The translations under genes were made by a program, and so were the position numbers. From contig DTXE01000464.1 in the NCBI GenBank assembly GCA_012962595.1, positions 1 through 8,536 on the forward strand: a DNA stretch of 8,536 nt, in the 5' to 3' direction. This DNA is from Syntrophaceae bacterium. GTDB taxonomy: Bacteria; Desulfobacterota; DTXE01. Positions 1 to 5,746 of this stretch are shown here, piece by piece. Positions within the stretch are counted from its first letter, which is position 1. Each line of letters starts with the position of its first letter. The notes under the pieces were generated by a model that searched no databases, was not told the DNA's origin, and saw only the letters and a program-made list of their open reading frames with translations.

Positions 1-736
1 GCAATTCCTTATCTTTTGGTATCATCTCTTCTATCTTATTGACAGCAGATATAATTGTAGTATGGTCCTTTCTTGCAAAACCTTTAGCAATCCTTAAGAA
101 GGAAAGATTCATTAATTTACGACATAGATACATAGCTATATGCCGAGGATAGGCTATATTCTTACGCTTATCTCTGGACAGCAGATCTGACACCTCTATA
201 TTAAAAAAATGGGCCACAATCTCTTGAATATCTCCCAGAGAATATTTGTAGTCTGTTTTAAAATCCTCTTTAGGGGATTTGATATCCACGATGAGTCCCC
301 ACCTAAACCTGGATATTAAGAGCCTATTAAGGTTTGGTATTTCCTGAGGATATTGAGTTCCAGCTATGGTAATCTGTTTTTGAGAACCATGCAATATATC
401 AAATATATAAAGAAGATCCTTTTGAGAGCCCCTTTTGACCGCCAAGAATTGTATGTCATCCAAAAGTAATACATCCAATTTAATAATACTCTTTGGGTAT
501 TTGGGAAAATCCTTCACAGAAAAATATTGTACTTTGAGGGGTGTATTCTCACTGATGTAATTTCTTATTGCATGGAGAAGATGTGTTTTACCTGAACCTA
601 CCTCACCCACTATAAAGAGTGGACTGAAGTTTCCAGGGTTTAAGGCGGCGACCAAGGAGGCCTTGTACGCTAGCTCATTATCCCTTTTGACTACAAAATT
701 ATCAAAGGTGTACTTCTTGTTTACACTAATAGACAT
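1..736 (-). CDS. DnaA-family protein lacking domains I/II and the AAA+ lid (3' end beyond window)
   Basis: Reading from an ATG at 736-734, 245 codons are open to the window edge. The N-terminus begins almost directly with the DnaA domain III opening (KYTFDNFVV, residues 8-16). Walker A GEVGSGKT is at 44-51 and Walker B LDVLLLDD at 87-94, followed by IQFL. The box VII segment ISRFRWGL (141-148) keeps the presumed arginine finger R143. Domain IV follows at about 163-245, with PRHIAMYLCRKL and the signature RKDHTT (222-227). By recalled alignment to E. coli DnaA, domains I and II are absent, the initiator-specific motif is about 13 residues short, and about 67 residues of lid with sensor II (NVRELEGAL-type) are missing between WGL and domain IV. 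The sensor I triplet TSD reads AGT (125-127). The start is supported by AGGA seven bases upstream. It overlaps the upstream ATPase gene by 16 bases, so translation is probably coupled. It is probably a paralogue rather than the chromosomal initiator; a DNA-binding regulator is inference. Confidence 0.88.
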   Translation of the reverse strand, partial: MSISVNKKYTFDNFVVKRDNELAYKASLVAALNPGNFSPLFIVGEVGSGKTHLLHAIRNYISENTPLKVQYFSVKDFPKYPKSIIKLDVLLLDDIQFLAVKRGSQKDLLYIFDILHGSQKQITIAGTQYPQEIPNLNRLLISRFRWGLIVDIKSPKEDFKTDYKYSLGDIQEIVAHFFNIEVSDLLSRDKRKNIAYPRHIAMYLCRKLMNLSFLRIAKGFARKDHTTIISAVNKIEEMIPKDKEL

Positions 737-1476
737 TCCATAATCCTATTTACCGCCCTTACAGCGGAAGAGTCTTCTGGCAGTTGAATCAAAGGCCTTT
801 CTATGAGATCATACTCAGATATCATAGCATCTTCAGGGATGGTTTCCCATAGAATAAGACCTAATCTTTCAGCCTCGGCAAGAAGGTGATGGGACAGCCC
901 CCATATGACCCGATCCACAATTATATATTGTTTTTTGACAGATAATTCAAGGTCAATCACTAAATCCTTCACCTTTTTGGCGCTCCGTATACCACTCATA
1001 GAAGGATCAGTAGTTATCAACAATATATCCACATCCCGAACTATACTTCGACTTAAATGCTCCATCCCTGCCTCGTTATCAATCACTACATAAGCATAAT
1101 TTTCCGTTAGTAAGTCTAGATATTTCCTAAGGATATTGTTGACGTAACAGTAGCATCCTCTGCCTTCCGGCCGTCCCATGGTCAGCAGATCAACCCTTTC
1201 AGACTCCACCAGGAGTTCATGGAGTTTAAGCTCCAAATATGTCTCCTTGGGGATCCCTGCAGGTAGTAGATCCCGACCTTTGAGGAAGGTCTCCTTCATT
1301 GAGCCGATAGTTACAGATGGTGTGAGTCCTAGGGGCTGAGCCAGATTAGAGCTGGGATCTGCATCTACTGCTAGGATAGCACCATCACCCCTATTCTTGA
1401 GATATCTAATAATAAGAGCTGCCAAGGTAGTTTTGCCTGTTCCTCCCTTGCCGGCTAAGGCAATTACCATGCTCAA
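721..1476 (-). CDS. cooC: CooC/AcsF-type nickel-insertion ATPase (SIMIBI P-loop NTPase)
   Basis: This is a MinD/ParA-class ATPase of the CooC/AcsF group, whose members drive nickel insertion into CO dehydrogenase (CooC) or acetyl-CoA synthase (AcsF). The 251-residue length is usual. Visible motifs are the deviant Walker A GKGGTGKTT (9-17, signature lysine K10, P-loop K15), the switch I region DADPSSNL (38-45), the CooC hallmark GCYC (107-110; C108 and C110 bind metal across the dimer in characterised CooC), and the switch II motif DNEAGMEH (133-140). The start is TTG at 1476-1474, seven bases after GAGGGGG. An ATG two codons on (1470) fits the family N-terminus as well. It lies 4 nt behind the RACo-like gene and overlaps the DnaA-like gene by 16 nt. 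The sequence does not say whether the target is CODH, ACS or both; the RACo neighbour favours the acetyl-CoA pathway. Confidence 0.93.
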   Translation of the reverse strand: MSMVIALAGKGGTGKTTLAALIIRYLKNRGDGAILAVDADPSSNLAQPLGLTPSVTIGSMKETFLKGRDLLPAGIPKETYLELKLHELLVESERVDLLTMGRPEGRGCYCYVNNILRKYLDLLTENYAYVVIDNEAGMEHLSRSIVRDVDILLITTDPSMSGIRSAKKVKDLVIDLELSVKKQYIIVDRVIWGLSHHLLAEAERLGLILWETIPEDAMISEYDLIERPLIQLPEDSSAVRAVNRIMECLLV

Positions 1477-1480
1477 GTCA

Positions 1481-3532
1481 CTACCCCCTCATTAGTTTGG
1501 GCTCTTGCAATGTTTGTAGCCTCCTGTTCGCTTTTGGAAATTCTGCTTCATTGGTATGTGGGAGAAATAGGGCCGCCACATATTTCTCCATAAAGGGATG
1601 GTACTCGCTTAATTCTACATTGGTCATCATCTTGGCAATCCTTTCGGCATCATCCACCATATGCCTACAAAAACAGATGGCCTTAGCCCCCAGCAGAGAG
1701 CCATTACCTATGAAGAGAAATTTCTCTAAGGGTAACTCGGGTAGGAGCCCTATGAGGATAGACCTCTCTAGGTCGATAAAATTACCAAAGGCGCCGGCAA
1801 TAATAATCTGGTCTAAGTCAGATGTCTTAAGCCCGATGCTTTCTAATAGAGCAGCACAGCCTGCATACACGGCAGCCTTTGCCCTTATCAGGTTGTCGAT
1901 ATCTGGCTCGCTAATAACGATGTCCTGGTTGATCTGGGTGTCATTGGACCAAGCCAAGACATACTCATAGCCATACTCACCTTTTCTAATGCGATTTGTG
2001 GGCAAGTCAGTGTTAAACTTACCATTTCTGTCGATCACCTGGGCTTGGAGTAGTTCAGCCAGCACATTGATTAAACCAGAGCCACATATTCCCTTAGGCT
2101 TGACTCTACCAATGGTAATTATCATGGGTTCATAGGTAATTGGGTTGATGCGGAAATCCTCGATAGCCCCGATAGTGGCCCTCATACCATGGCGGATACC
2201 ACTACCCTCAAAGGCCGGTCCAGCGGAGCAAGATGCGGTTATCAGCCATTCAGAATTTCCAATAACTACCTCTCCATTGGTTCCGATATCCATATATAAA
2301 CTCAGGGCGCTCTTTTTATAAATACCTGATGCCAATATCCCAGCTACTATATCCCCCCCCACATAACTGGCTACTGAGGGAAAGGTATATAGTTGCACGT
2401 GTTCATGCACATCAATACCTAAATTGATTGCCCTAACTGGGGGAATGTAGTTGGTAACCGGGGTATATGGAGATTCTCGAATATACTTAGGATCCAGACC
2501 ACATAGGAGATGGGTCATAGTGGTATTTCCTGCCGCAGCCATATATGAAATGTGGTCTACACCTATTCCTGCTTTCTTCAAAAGGTCCTTAATTATATGG
2601 TTAATAGTAAAAACAATCTTCTGCTGTAGCCTTTCTAGCCCTCCCGACCTCTGACTATAGATGATTCGGGTAATCACATCATCTCCATAGCTGATCTGTG
2701 CGTTGTAATCAGAAGCTTCAGCCACGGATTGGCCCTCATTTATGTCCAACAGTTGGCCGCACACTGAGGTGGTACCAATATCTAAGGCGATGGAGTAATG
2801 TCTTTTGGTGGTATCTCCGGATTCTACTCGAATTAACTGGGGGTTTTTGGGCCCTCTTAGTTGTTGCATTCCTTCCTGAGGATGAACCCTGGCCTGAATT
2901 ACGGTTGCCGTTACTTCCCAATTAGAGTGGCGTAATACATGGGGTAATGCATGGAGGACTGGGAAGTCCACGGTGATAGGCTCCAAATGATCCTGCCTTT
3001 CTGAGGAGTGGAATATATGGTTCTTAGGCCTTTCAAGACACTCCCCAAGGAGCCTTTTTCGCAAAGACACCAGAAGGCGAGAAAGGTCAAACCTCCTGTC
3101 TTGAGAGCTCGGAGGATCTACCCTAAGGAGGTATTTGCACACTAGTGGATCATAGCACCAACCCTCCACCAAATCTTCTAATACCTGATAGGAAAGGCTC
3201 CGTCCACCTATCTCCTGCTGCCGGACCCTTTCAAGGACCCTCTTGTCCAAATAGGACTCTACAGGAACACGTACCTCTAAATCATCAAGGATTGTGGTCT
3301 GACAGGACTGCCTATAGCCCTGATCATACTGTGCTTGAGACAGCCCCTCACCCCTTTTGCTCTCTACCCTTCCTTTTTCAATGAAAACCTTACATTTTCC
3401 ACAAATCCCCTCTCCCCCACAGGAGGCATTTATGTACACACCTGCAGCTATAGCTGCCTGAAGAAGGTTTTCTCCCTTAGCAACAGAAATCTCTATATTA
3501 TAAGGGAGAAACCTGACCTTTTTTCTTTCCAT
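1481..3532 (-). CDS. RACo-type ATP-dependent reductive activator of corrinoid proteins ([2Fe-2S] + ASKHA domains, DUF4445)
   Basis: Members of this family reactivate Co(II) corrinoid proteins, such as the corrinoid iron-sulfur protein of the acetyl-CoA pathway, by ATP-driven one-electron reduction in the cytoplasm. The N-terminal domain (about 1-92) is a plant-type ferredoxin fold with four cluster cysteines, C38, C44, C47 (CGGEGICGKC) and C77. A poorly conserved linker and middle region (about 93-245) follows, with extra cysteines at 126, 132 and 165. The actin-like ASKHA ATPase domain starts near 246: phosphate 1 LDIGTT (250-255), AAGNTTMTHLL (333-343), VGGDIVAG (391-398), phosphate 2 MDIGTNGE (414-421), SAGPAFEGSGI (436-446), CGSGL (483-487) and adenosine motif AGAFGNF (579-585). 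There is no C-terminal pair of [4Fe-4S] motifs, so it is RACo rather than RamA type. At 683 residues it is somewhat longer than the approximately 630-residue Carboxydothermus protein. The ATG at 3532-3530 has no convincing Shine-Dalgarno sequence. It is first in the operon. Confidence 0.94.
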   Translation of the reverse strand: MERKKVRFLPYNIEISVAKGENLLQAAIAAGVYINASCGGEGICGKCKVFIEKGRVESKRGEGLSQAQYDQGYRQSCQTTILDDLEVRVPVESYLDKRVLERVRQQEIGGRSLSYQVLEDLVEGWCYDPLVCKYLLRVDPPSSQDRRFDLSRLLVSLRKRLLGECLERPKNHIFHSSERQDHLEPITVDFPVLHALPHVLRHSNWEVTATVIQARVHPQEGMQQLRGPKNPQLIRVESGDTTKRHYSIALDIGTTSVCGQLLDINEGQSVAEASDYNAQISYGDDVITRIIYSQRSGGLERLQQKIVFTINHIIKDLLKKAGIGVDHISYMAAAGNTTMTHLLCGLDPKYIRESPYTPVTNYIPPVRAINLGIDVHEHVQLYTFPSVASYVGGDIVAGILASGIYKKSALSLYMDIGTNGEVVIGNSEWLITASCSAGPAFEGSGIRHGMRATIGAIEDFRINPITYEPMIITIGRVKPKGICGSGLINVLAELLQAQVIDRNGKFNTDLPTNRIRKGEYGYEYVLAWSNDTQINQDIVISEPDIDNLIRAKAAVYAGCAALLESIGLKTSDLDQIIIAGAFGNFIDLERSILIGLLPELPLEKFLFIGNGSLLGAKAICFCRHMVDDAERIAKMMTNVELSEYHPFMEKYVAALFLPHTNEAEFPKANRRLQTLQEPKLMRG
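1484..1490 (-). promoter_or_regulatory. Ribosome binding site for the CooC-like gene
   Basis: GAGGGGG on the minus strand lies inside the last codons of the RACo-like gene (ATG AGG GGG TAG). It is seven bases before the TTG at 1476 and thirteen before the ATG at 1470. This spacing favours TTG initiation and implies that ribosomes finishing RACo translation pass over the site. Confidence 0.6.
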
Positions 3533-3536
3533 GTTA

Positions 3537-3565
3537 TTTACAAAATCATTTTAACACAAAATACT
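3537..3565 (+). promoter_or_regulatory. Candidate sigma70-type promoter for the plus-strand gene run
   Basis: TTTACA (3537-3542, 5/6 to TTGACA) is followed after 17 bases by AATACT (3560-3565, 4/6 to TATAAT), placing a start site near 3572. It overlaps the candidate minus-strand promoter almost completely, so the two divergent units would compete for polymerase if both are real. Confidence 0.33.
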
Positions 3566-3575
3566 GCCCAGTGAA
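3548..3575 (-). promoter_or_regulatory. Candidate sigma70-type promoter for the RACo-cooC-dnaA-like operon
   Basis: On the minus strand TTCACT (3575-3570, 4/6 to TTGACA) is followed after 16 bases by TAAAAT (3553-3548, 5/6 to TATAAT). Transcription would begin near 3540, giving a leader of only about 8 bases before the ATG at 3532. That agrees with the absence of a Shine-Dalgarno sequence there. Consensus matching by eye in a 68-bp AT-rich gap is weak evidence. Confidence 0.35.
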
Positions 3576-3600
3576 AAGGGGGATTGGATTTATTTAAGTT

Positions 3601-4245
3601 ATGGACTATTATACAAACTCTTTGAGGGAACTCCAGGTGGGGGCCTCATTGATTTTTCAGCATGGTTCTGGTATAGATAGCAAGATTATGGAGAAAGGTA
3701 TTTTTATACTTCTGGTTTTTTTGGGAGTCCTTGCGGTATCAAAATTACTATTTGCCTTGTCTACCGGACTCTGTTCTCCACTTACAGGAGGGGCACTATT
3801 TACCACTACCCACTCATCCAAGATTCAAAAGATATTGGATAGTGTACTAATGAAACCAGGCCAGATAGTTTATGATCTGGGTTGTGGGGATGGAAGATTT
3901 CTGGTGTCCGCCTATAGGAGATACGGCGTAAGGGCCATAGGGTATGAAATAAATCCTTTGGCTTATCTTCTGGCCAAAATGCGAGTCTGGCTTACCCATT
4001 CAAAGGTGGATATCTATTATAAAGATTTCTGGAAGGTAAACCTTGGGGATGCTGACATTGTATTTTGTTATCTGTTTCCGGATGTTATGGACAGATTAAG
4101 AGAGAAGCTTACTCAAGAACTTAAGTTAGGCACCCAGATTATAAGCTGTAATTTTGCAGTTCCCGGCTGGCAACCGGATAAGATCCTTAAGGCCGATCAC
4201 TCCATACATATAGATCCCATCTACATTTACACCTTTGGCATATGA
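3601..4245 (+). CDS. Membrane-anchored class I SAM methyltransferase, FAM173/ATPSCKMT (aKMT)-like
   Basis: A hydrophobic segment (about 33-52, GIFILLVFLGVLAVSKLLFA) precedes a class I methyltransferase domain. Motif I is YDLGCGDGRF (91-100), and the acidic residue ending beta 2 is E116 in GYEINP. The stretches DFWKV (142-146), ISCNFAVPGW (181-190) and the C-terminal YIYTF match, by recall, the FAM173/ATPSCKMT group. That group includes the mitochondrial ATP synthase c-subunit lysine methyltransferase and archaeal aKMT, so protein-lysine methylation is the likely activity; the substrate is unknown. The start is unsettled. ATG 3601 has no Shine-Dalgarno sequence. GTG 3637 has GAGGGA seven bases upstream, TTG 3649 has AGGTGGGGG five bases upstream, and ATG 3688 sits just before the membrane helix. 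All keep the anchor and catalytic domain. It is first in the plus-strand run. Confidence 0.85.
   Translation: MDYYTNSLRELQVGASLIFQHGSGIDSKIMEKGIFILLVFLGVLAVSKLLFALSTGLCSPLTGGALFTTTHSSKIQKILDSVLMKPGQIVYDLGCGDGRFLVSAYRRYGVRAIGYEINPLAYLLAKMRVWLTHSKVDIYYKDFWKVNLGDADIVFCYLFPDVMDRLREKLTQELKLGTQIISCNFAVPGWQPDKILKADHSIHIDPIYIYTFGI
3635..3643 (+). promoter_or_regulatory. Strong Shine-Dalgarno-like element inside the annotated methyltransferase N-terminus
   Basis: AGGTGGGGG lies five bases before an in-frame TTG at 3649, and GAGGGA (3624-3629) lies seven bases before an in-frame GTG at 3637. The upstream ATG at 3601 has neither. These suggest that the true methyltransferase start is 12 or 16 codons inside the longest reading frame. 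Confidence 0.4.
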
Positions 4246-4256
4246 AATTTTACCCT

Positions 4257-4285
4257 TTGATTTTTATTTTGGCCTATGGCATAAT
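4257..4285 (+). promoter_or_regulatory. Candidate internal promoter ahead of the TPR-like gene
   Basis: TTGATT (4257-4262, 4/6) and CATAAT (4280-4285, 5/6) are separated by exactly 17 bases in the 48-bp gap after the methyltransferase gene. The start site would fall near 4292, almost on the TTG at 4294. The transcript would then be leaderless, or the coding start lies further downstream. It may be coincidental, because the gap is AT rich. Confidence 0.28.
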
Positions 4286-4293
4286 GAGTTCGC

Positions 4294-4671
4294 TTGAAAG
4301 TCAAGGTATTAACGTATCTGGAAAAGCGGAAGATATTAAATTCTAAAGAGATAGACCGGAGCACCTTGGTTGCCTACGGCAATCTCTACCTTGAAAAAGG
4401 CGCGGTAAACGATGCCCTAGATTTTTTTGAGAAGGCTCACTTTGAAGAGGGGATAAGGAAGATTCGACTTTTAGGTCTTAATGAAGGCGATGTATTCATT
4501 TTTAAAAAGGCAAGCAAGATGCTCAAGATAGAGAATTCAAGGGACGATTGGAATAGGGTAGGAGAAAAGGCCTTGGAATTAGGTAAGTTCCGCTATGCTG
4601 CAATCGCCTTTGAAGAAGCAGGCAATGAGGAAAAGGCCCAAGAGCTTAGAGGATATATGGGAAGGGAGTAA
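4294..4671 (+). CDS. Small TPR-like helical repeat protein
   Basis: This 125-residue soluble, charged protein has no signal peptide or membrane segment. Two helical hairpins resemble tetratricopeptide repeats: residues 26-48 (AYGNLYLEKGAVNDALDFFEKA) and 86-110 (VGEKALELGKFRYAAIAFEEAG). Each has the small-residue and aromatic spacing expected of TPR helices. Such repeats usually mediate protein-protein contact, and no catalytic motif is visible. The reading frame opens with TTG at 4294, because an in-frame TGA lies at 4285-4287. There is no clear Shine-Dalgarno sequence, and a second TTG at 4366 follows GGAG closely, so the N-terminus is uncertain. The stop codon abuts the start region of the DUF1992 gene, which suggests co-translation. 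I do not recognise a specific family. Confidence 0.7.
   Translation: MKVKVLTYLEKRKILNSKEIDRSTLVAYGNLYLEKGAVNDALDFFEKAHFEEGIRKIRLLGLNEGDVFIFKKASKMLKIENSRDDWNRVGEKALELGKFRYAAIAFEEAGNEEKAQELRGYMGRE
4661..4668 (+). promoter_or_regulatory. Ribosome binding site deciding the DUF1992 start
   Basis: GAAGGGAG at the 3' end of the TPR-like gene is three bases before TTG 4672 but six before GTG 4675. The GTG gives an N-terminus M-D-I-F, which is how proteins of this family typically begin, so GTG is preferred. Confidence 0.6.
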
Positions 4672-4674
4672 TTG

Positions 4675-5049
4675 GTGGACATCTTCCAAAAGATTGCGGA
4701 GCAGCGAATCAGGCAAGCCATAGAAGACGGTGAGTTCGATAACCTTCCAGGCAAAGGGCAACCCTTACAATTAGAAGATGATGGTCATATTCCTGAGGAT
4801 ATAAGGATACCTTATAAAATCTTAAAAAATGCCAACTGCTTACCACCGGAGCTAGAGATTAAGAAGGAGATATTAAGGCTAGAGGATATGTTAGCAAATA
4901 TGCCAGATGAAAAGGAGAAATATCTCCAGATGAAAAGGCTCAATTTTTTGATTATGAAGTTAAATATGCTGCGGAAGGTGCCCATTGACCTAGAGGAAAA
5001 GCAACGATATTATGAAAGACTTGTGCAGAAATTTTCTACAAAGAAATGA
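4675..5049 (+). CDS. DUF1992 (DnaJC28-homology) protein
   Basis: Starting at GTG 4675, this 124-residue protein consists essentially of a DUF1992 domain, also found in DnaJ homologue subfamily C member 28. Conserved features are DIFQKIAEQRIRQA (2-15), the glycine-rich turn FDNLPGKGQPL (21-31), the R44-x-x-Y47-K-I-L-K segment, LPPELE (56-61) and a charged helical C-terminus. No J domain is present. The biochemical function of the domain is not established. It is cytoplasmic, with no signal peptide or membrane helix. Its start region directly follows the stop codon of the TPR-like gene, so the two are probably translated together. A pairing of a helical repeat protein with a DnaJC28-like domain hints at a chaperone or assembly role, but that is inference. 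A TTG one codon earlier (4672) is an alternative start. Confidence 0.9.
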   Translation: MDIFQKIAEQRIRQAIEDGEFDNLPGKGQPLQLEDDGHIPEDIRIPYKILKNANCLPPELEIKKEILRLEDMLANMPDEKEKYLQMKRLNFLIMKLNMLRKVPIDLEEKQRYYERLVQKFSTKK

Positions 5050-5058
5050 TAAGGAAAA

Positions 5059-5082
5059 GCTCTGAAAAACCCCTTTCAGAGC
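5059..5082 (+). terminator. Perfect 9-bp hairpin between DUF1992 and HAD genes
   Basis: GCTCTGAAA (5059-5067) and TTTCAGAGC (5074-5082) form an uninterrupted 9-bp stem around the six-base loop AACCCC. It begins nine bases after the DUF1992 stop codon. No U-tract follows (next bases CCCTCATAAGG), so it is not a textbook intrinsic terminator. It could be a partial terminator or attenuator, an mRNA-stability or processing element, or a site that separates translation of the two genes. Confidence 0.5.
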
Positions 5083-5100
5083 CCTCATAAGGAACCGTGT

Positions 5101-5742
5101 ATGAATGATAAGAAACTCATCTCCTTTGACCTGGATGGGACCTTAGTTGATCCCGAATTTAATGAATGGGTTTGGGGTTACGGTATCCCCGAGTTATATG
5201 CAGTTACCCACGGTATAGATTTTCAAAGGGCCAAAGAATGCGTGATAAGGGAATATAATCGCATAGGGGATGGGTCTATAGAGTGGTATGATATAGGTTA
5301 CTGGTTTAAATTGCTTGGGCTCAACGGAAATTCAAAGGAACTCATGCTTAAGTTTAAGAATAAGATAAGGGTGTATCCTGAGGTCCCACGTGTGCTGGAT
5401 AATCTCAACAGGAAATATGATCTTATTGTGACCTCCAATGCAGCCAGAGAATTTCTAGAGATGGAGCTTACCTCAATGGGGCTCGGTCATTACTTTAAAC
5501 AGACCTTTTCCGCTACATCTGATTTCAAACAGGTCAAGAAGACCCCAGAGTTTTATGAGAGAGTATGTAAGCTCATGGAGGTTAGGCCTTGTGAGGTAAT
5601 TCATGTAGGTGATCACTGGGAGTTTGATTATCTTACACCATCAAAACTGGGTATGTGTTGTTTCTTCATTGACCGCCACGGCCATTCTCAGGGAGAATTT
5701 GTTATTAGAGACCTAAAGGACTTGGAGCAAAGGATTAGGTAG
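5101..5742 (+). CDS. HAD superfamily hydrolase (subfamily IA-like phosphatase)
   Basis: All four HAD motifs are visible in this 213-residue protein. Motif I is FDLDGTLVD (9-17) with nucleophile D10 and general acid/base D12. Motif II is VTSNA (110-114) with S112. The motif III lysine is K146 or K147 in KKTPEFY. Motif IV is HVGDHWEFDY (168-177) with D171 and D176. A helical C1-type cap lies between motifs I and II (about 18-95), and YPEVPRVLDNL (92-102) leads into the core as in subfamily IA enzymes. The predicted activity is Mg2+-dependent phosphomonoester hydrolysis. The substrate cannot be read from the sequence, and phosphoglycolate-phosphatase-like labels would be guesses. ATG 5101 has AGGA seven bases upstream. 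The next gene starts 4 nt after its stop. Confidence 0.92.
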   Translation: MNDKKLISFDLDGTLVDPEFNEWVWGYGIPELYAVTHGIDFQRAKECVIREYNRIGDGSIEWYDIGYWFKLLGLNGNSKELMLKFKNKIRVYPEVPRVLDNLNRKYDLIVTSNAAREFLEMELTSMGLGHYFKQTFSATSDFKQVKKTPEFYERVCKLMEVRPCEVIHVGDHWEFDYLTPSKLGMCCFFIDRHGHSQGEFVIRDLKDLEQRIR

Positions 5743-5746
5743 AGAC

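Noticed and set aside
1..736. The DnaA-like frame as the chromosomal dnaA, or as a pseudogene.
   Set aside because: The usual dnaA neighbours such as dnaN are absent and key initiator parts are missing. The frame is nevertheless open for 245 codons with intact P-loop and DNA-binding motifs and a good start, so decay is not indicated. The true C-terminus is outside the window.
2353..2360. Run of eight C (G8 in the RACo-like gene) as a possible frameshift or phase-variation tract.
   Set aside because: The frame is continuous through it, and it encodes the conserved VGGD stretch of the family at the expected place.
1481..3532. RamA-type methyltransferase activator instead of RACo type.
   Set aside because: The iron-sulfur ligands are at the N-terminus in a plant-ferredoxin pattern, and no C-terminal pair of [4Fe-4S] motifs is present.
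4257..4270. T-rich stretch after the methyltransferase gene as an intrinsic terminator.
   Set aside because: No stable GC-rich stem precedes it.
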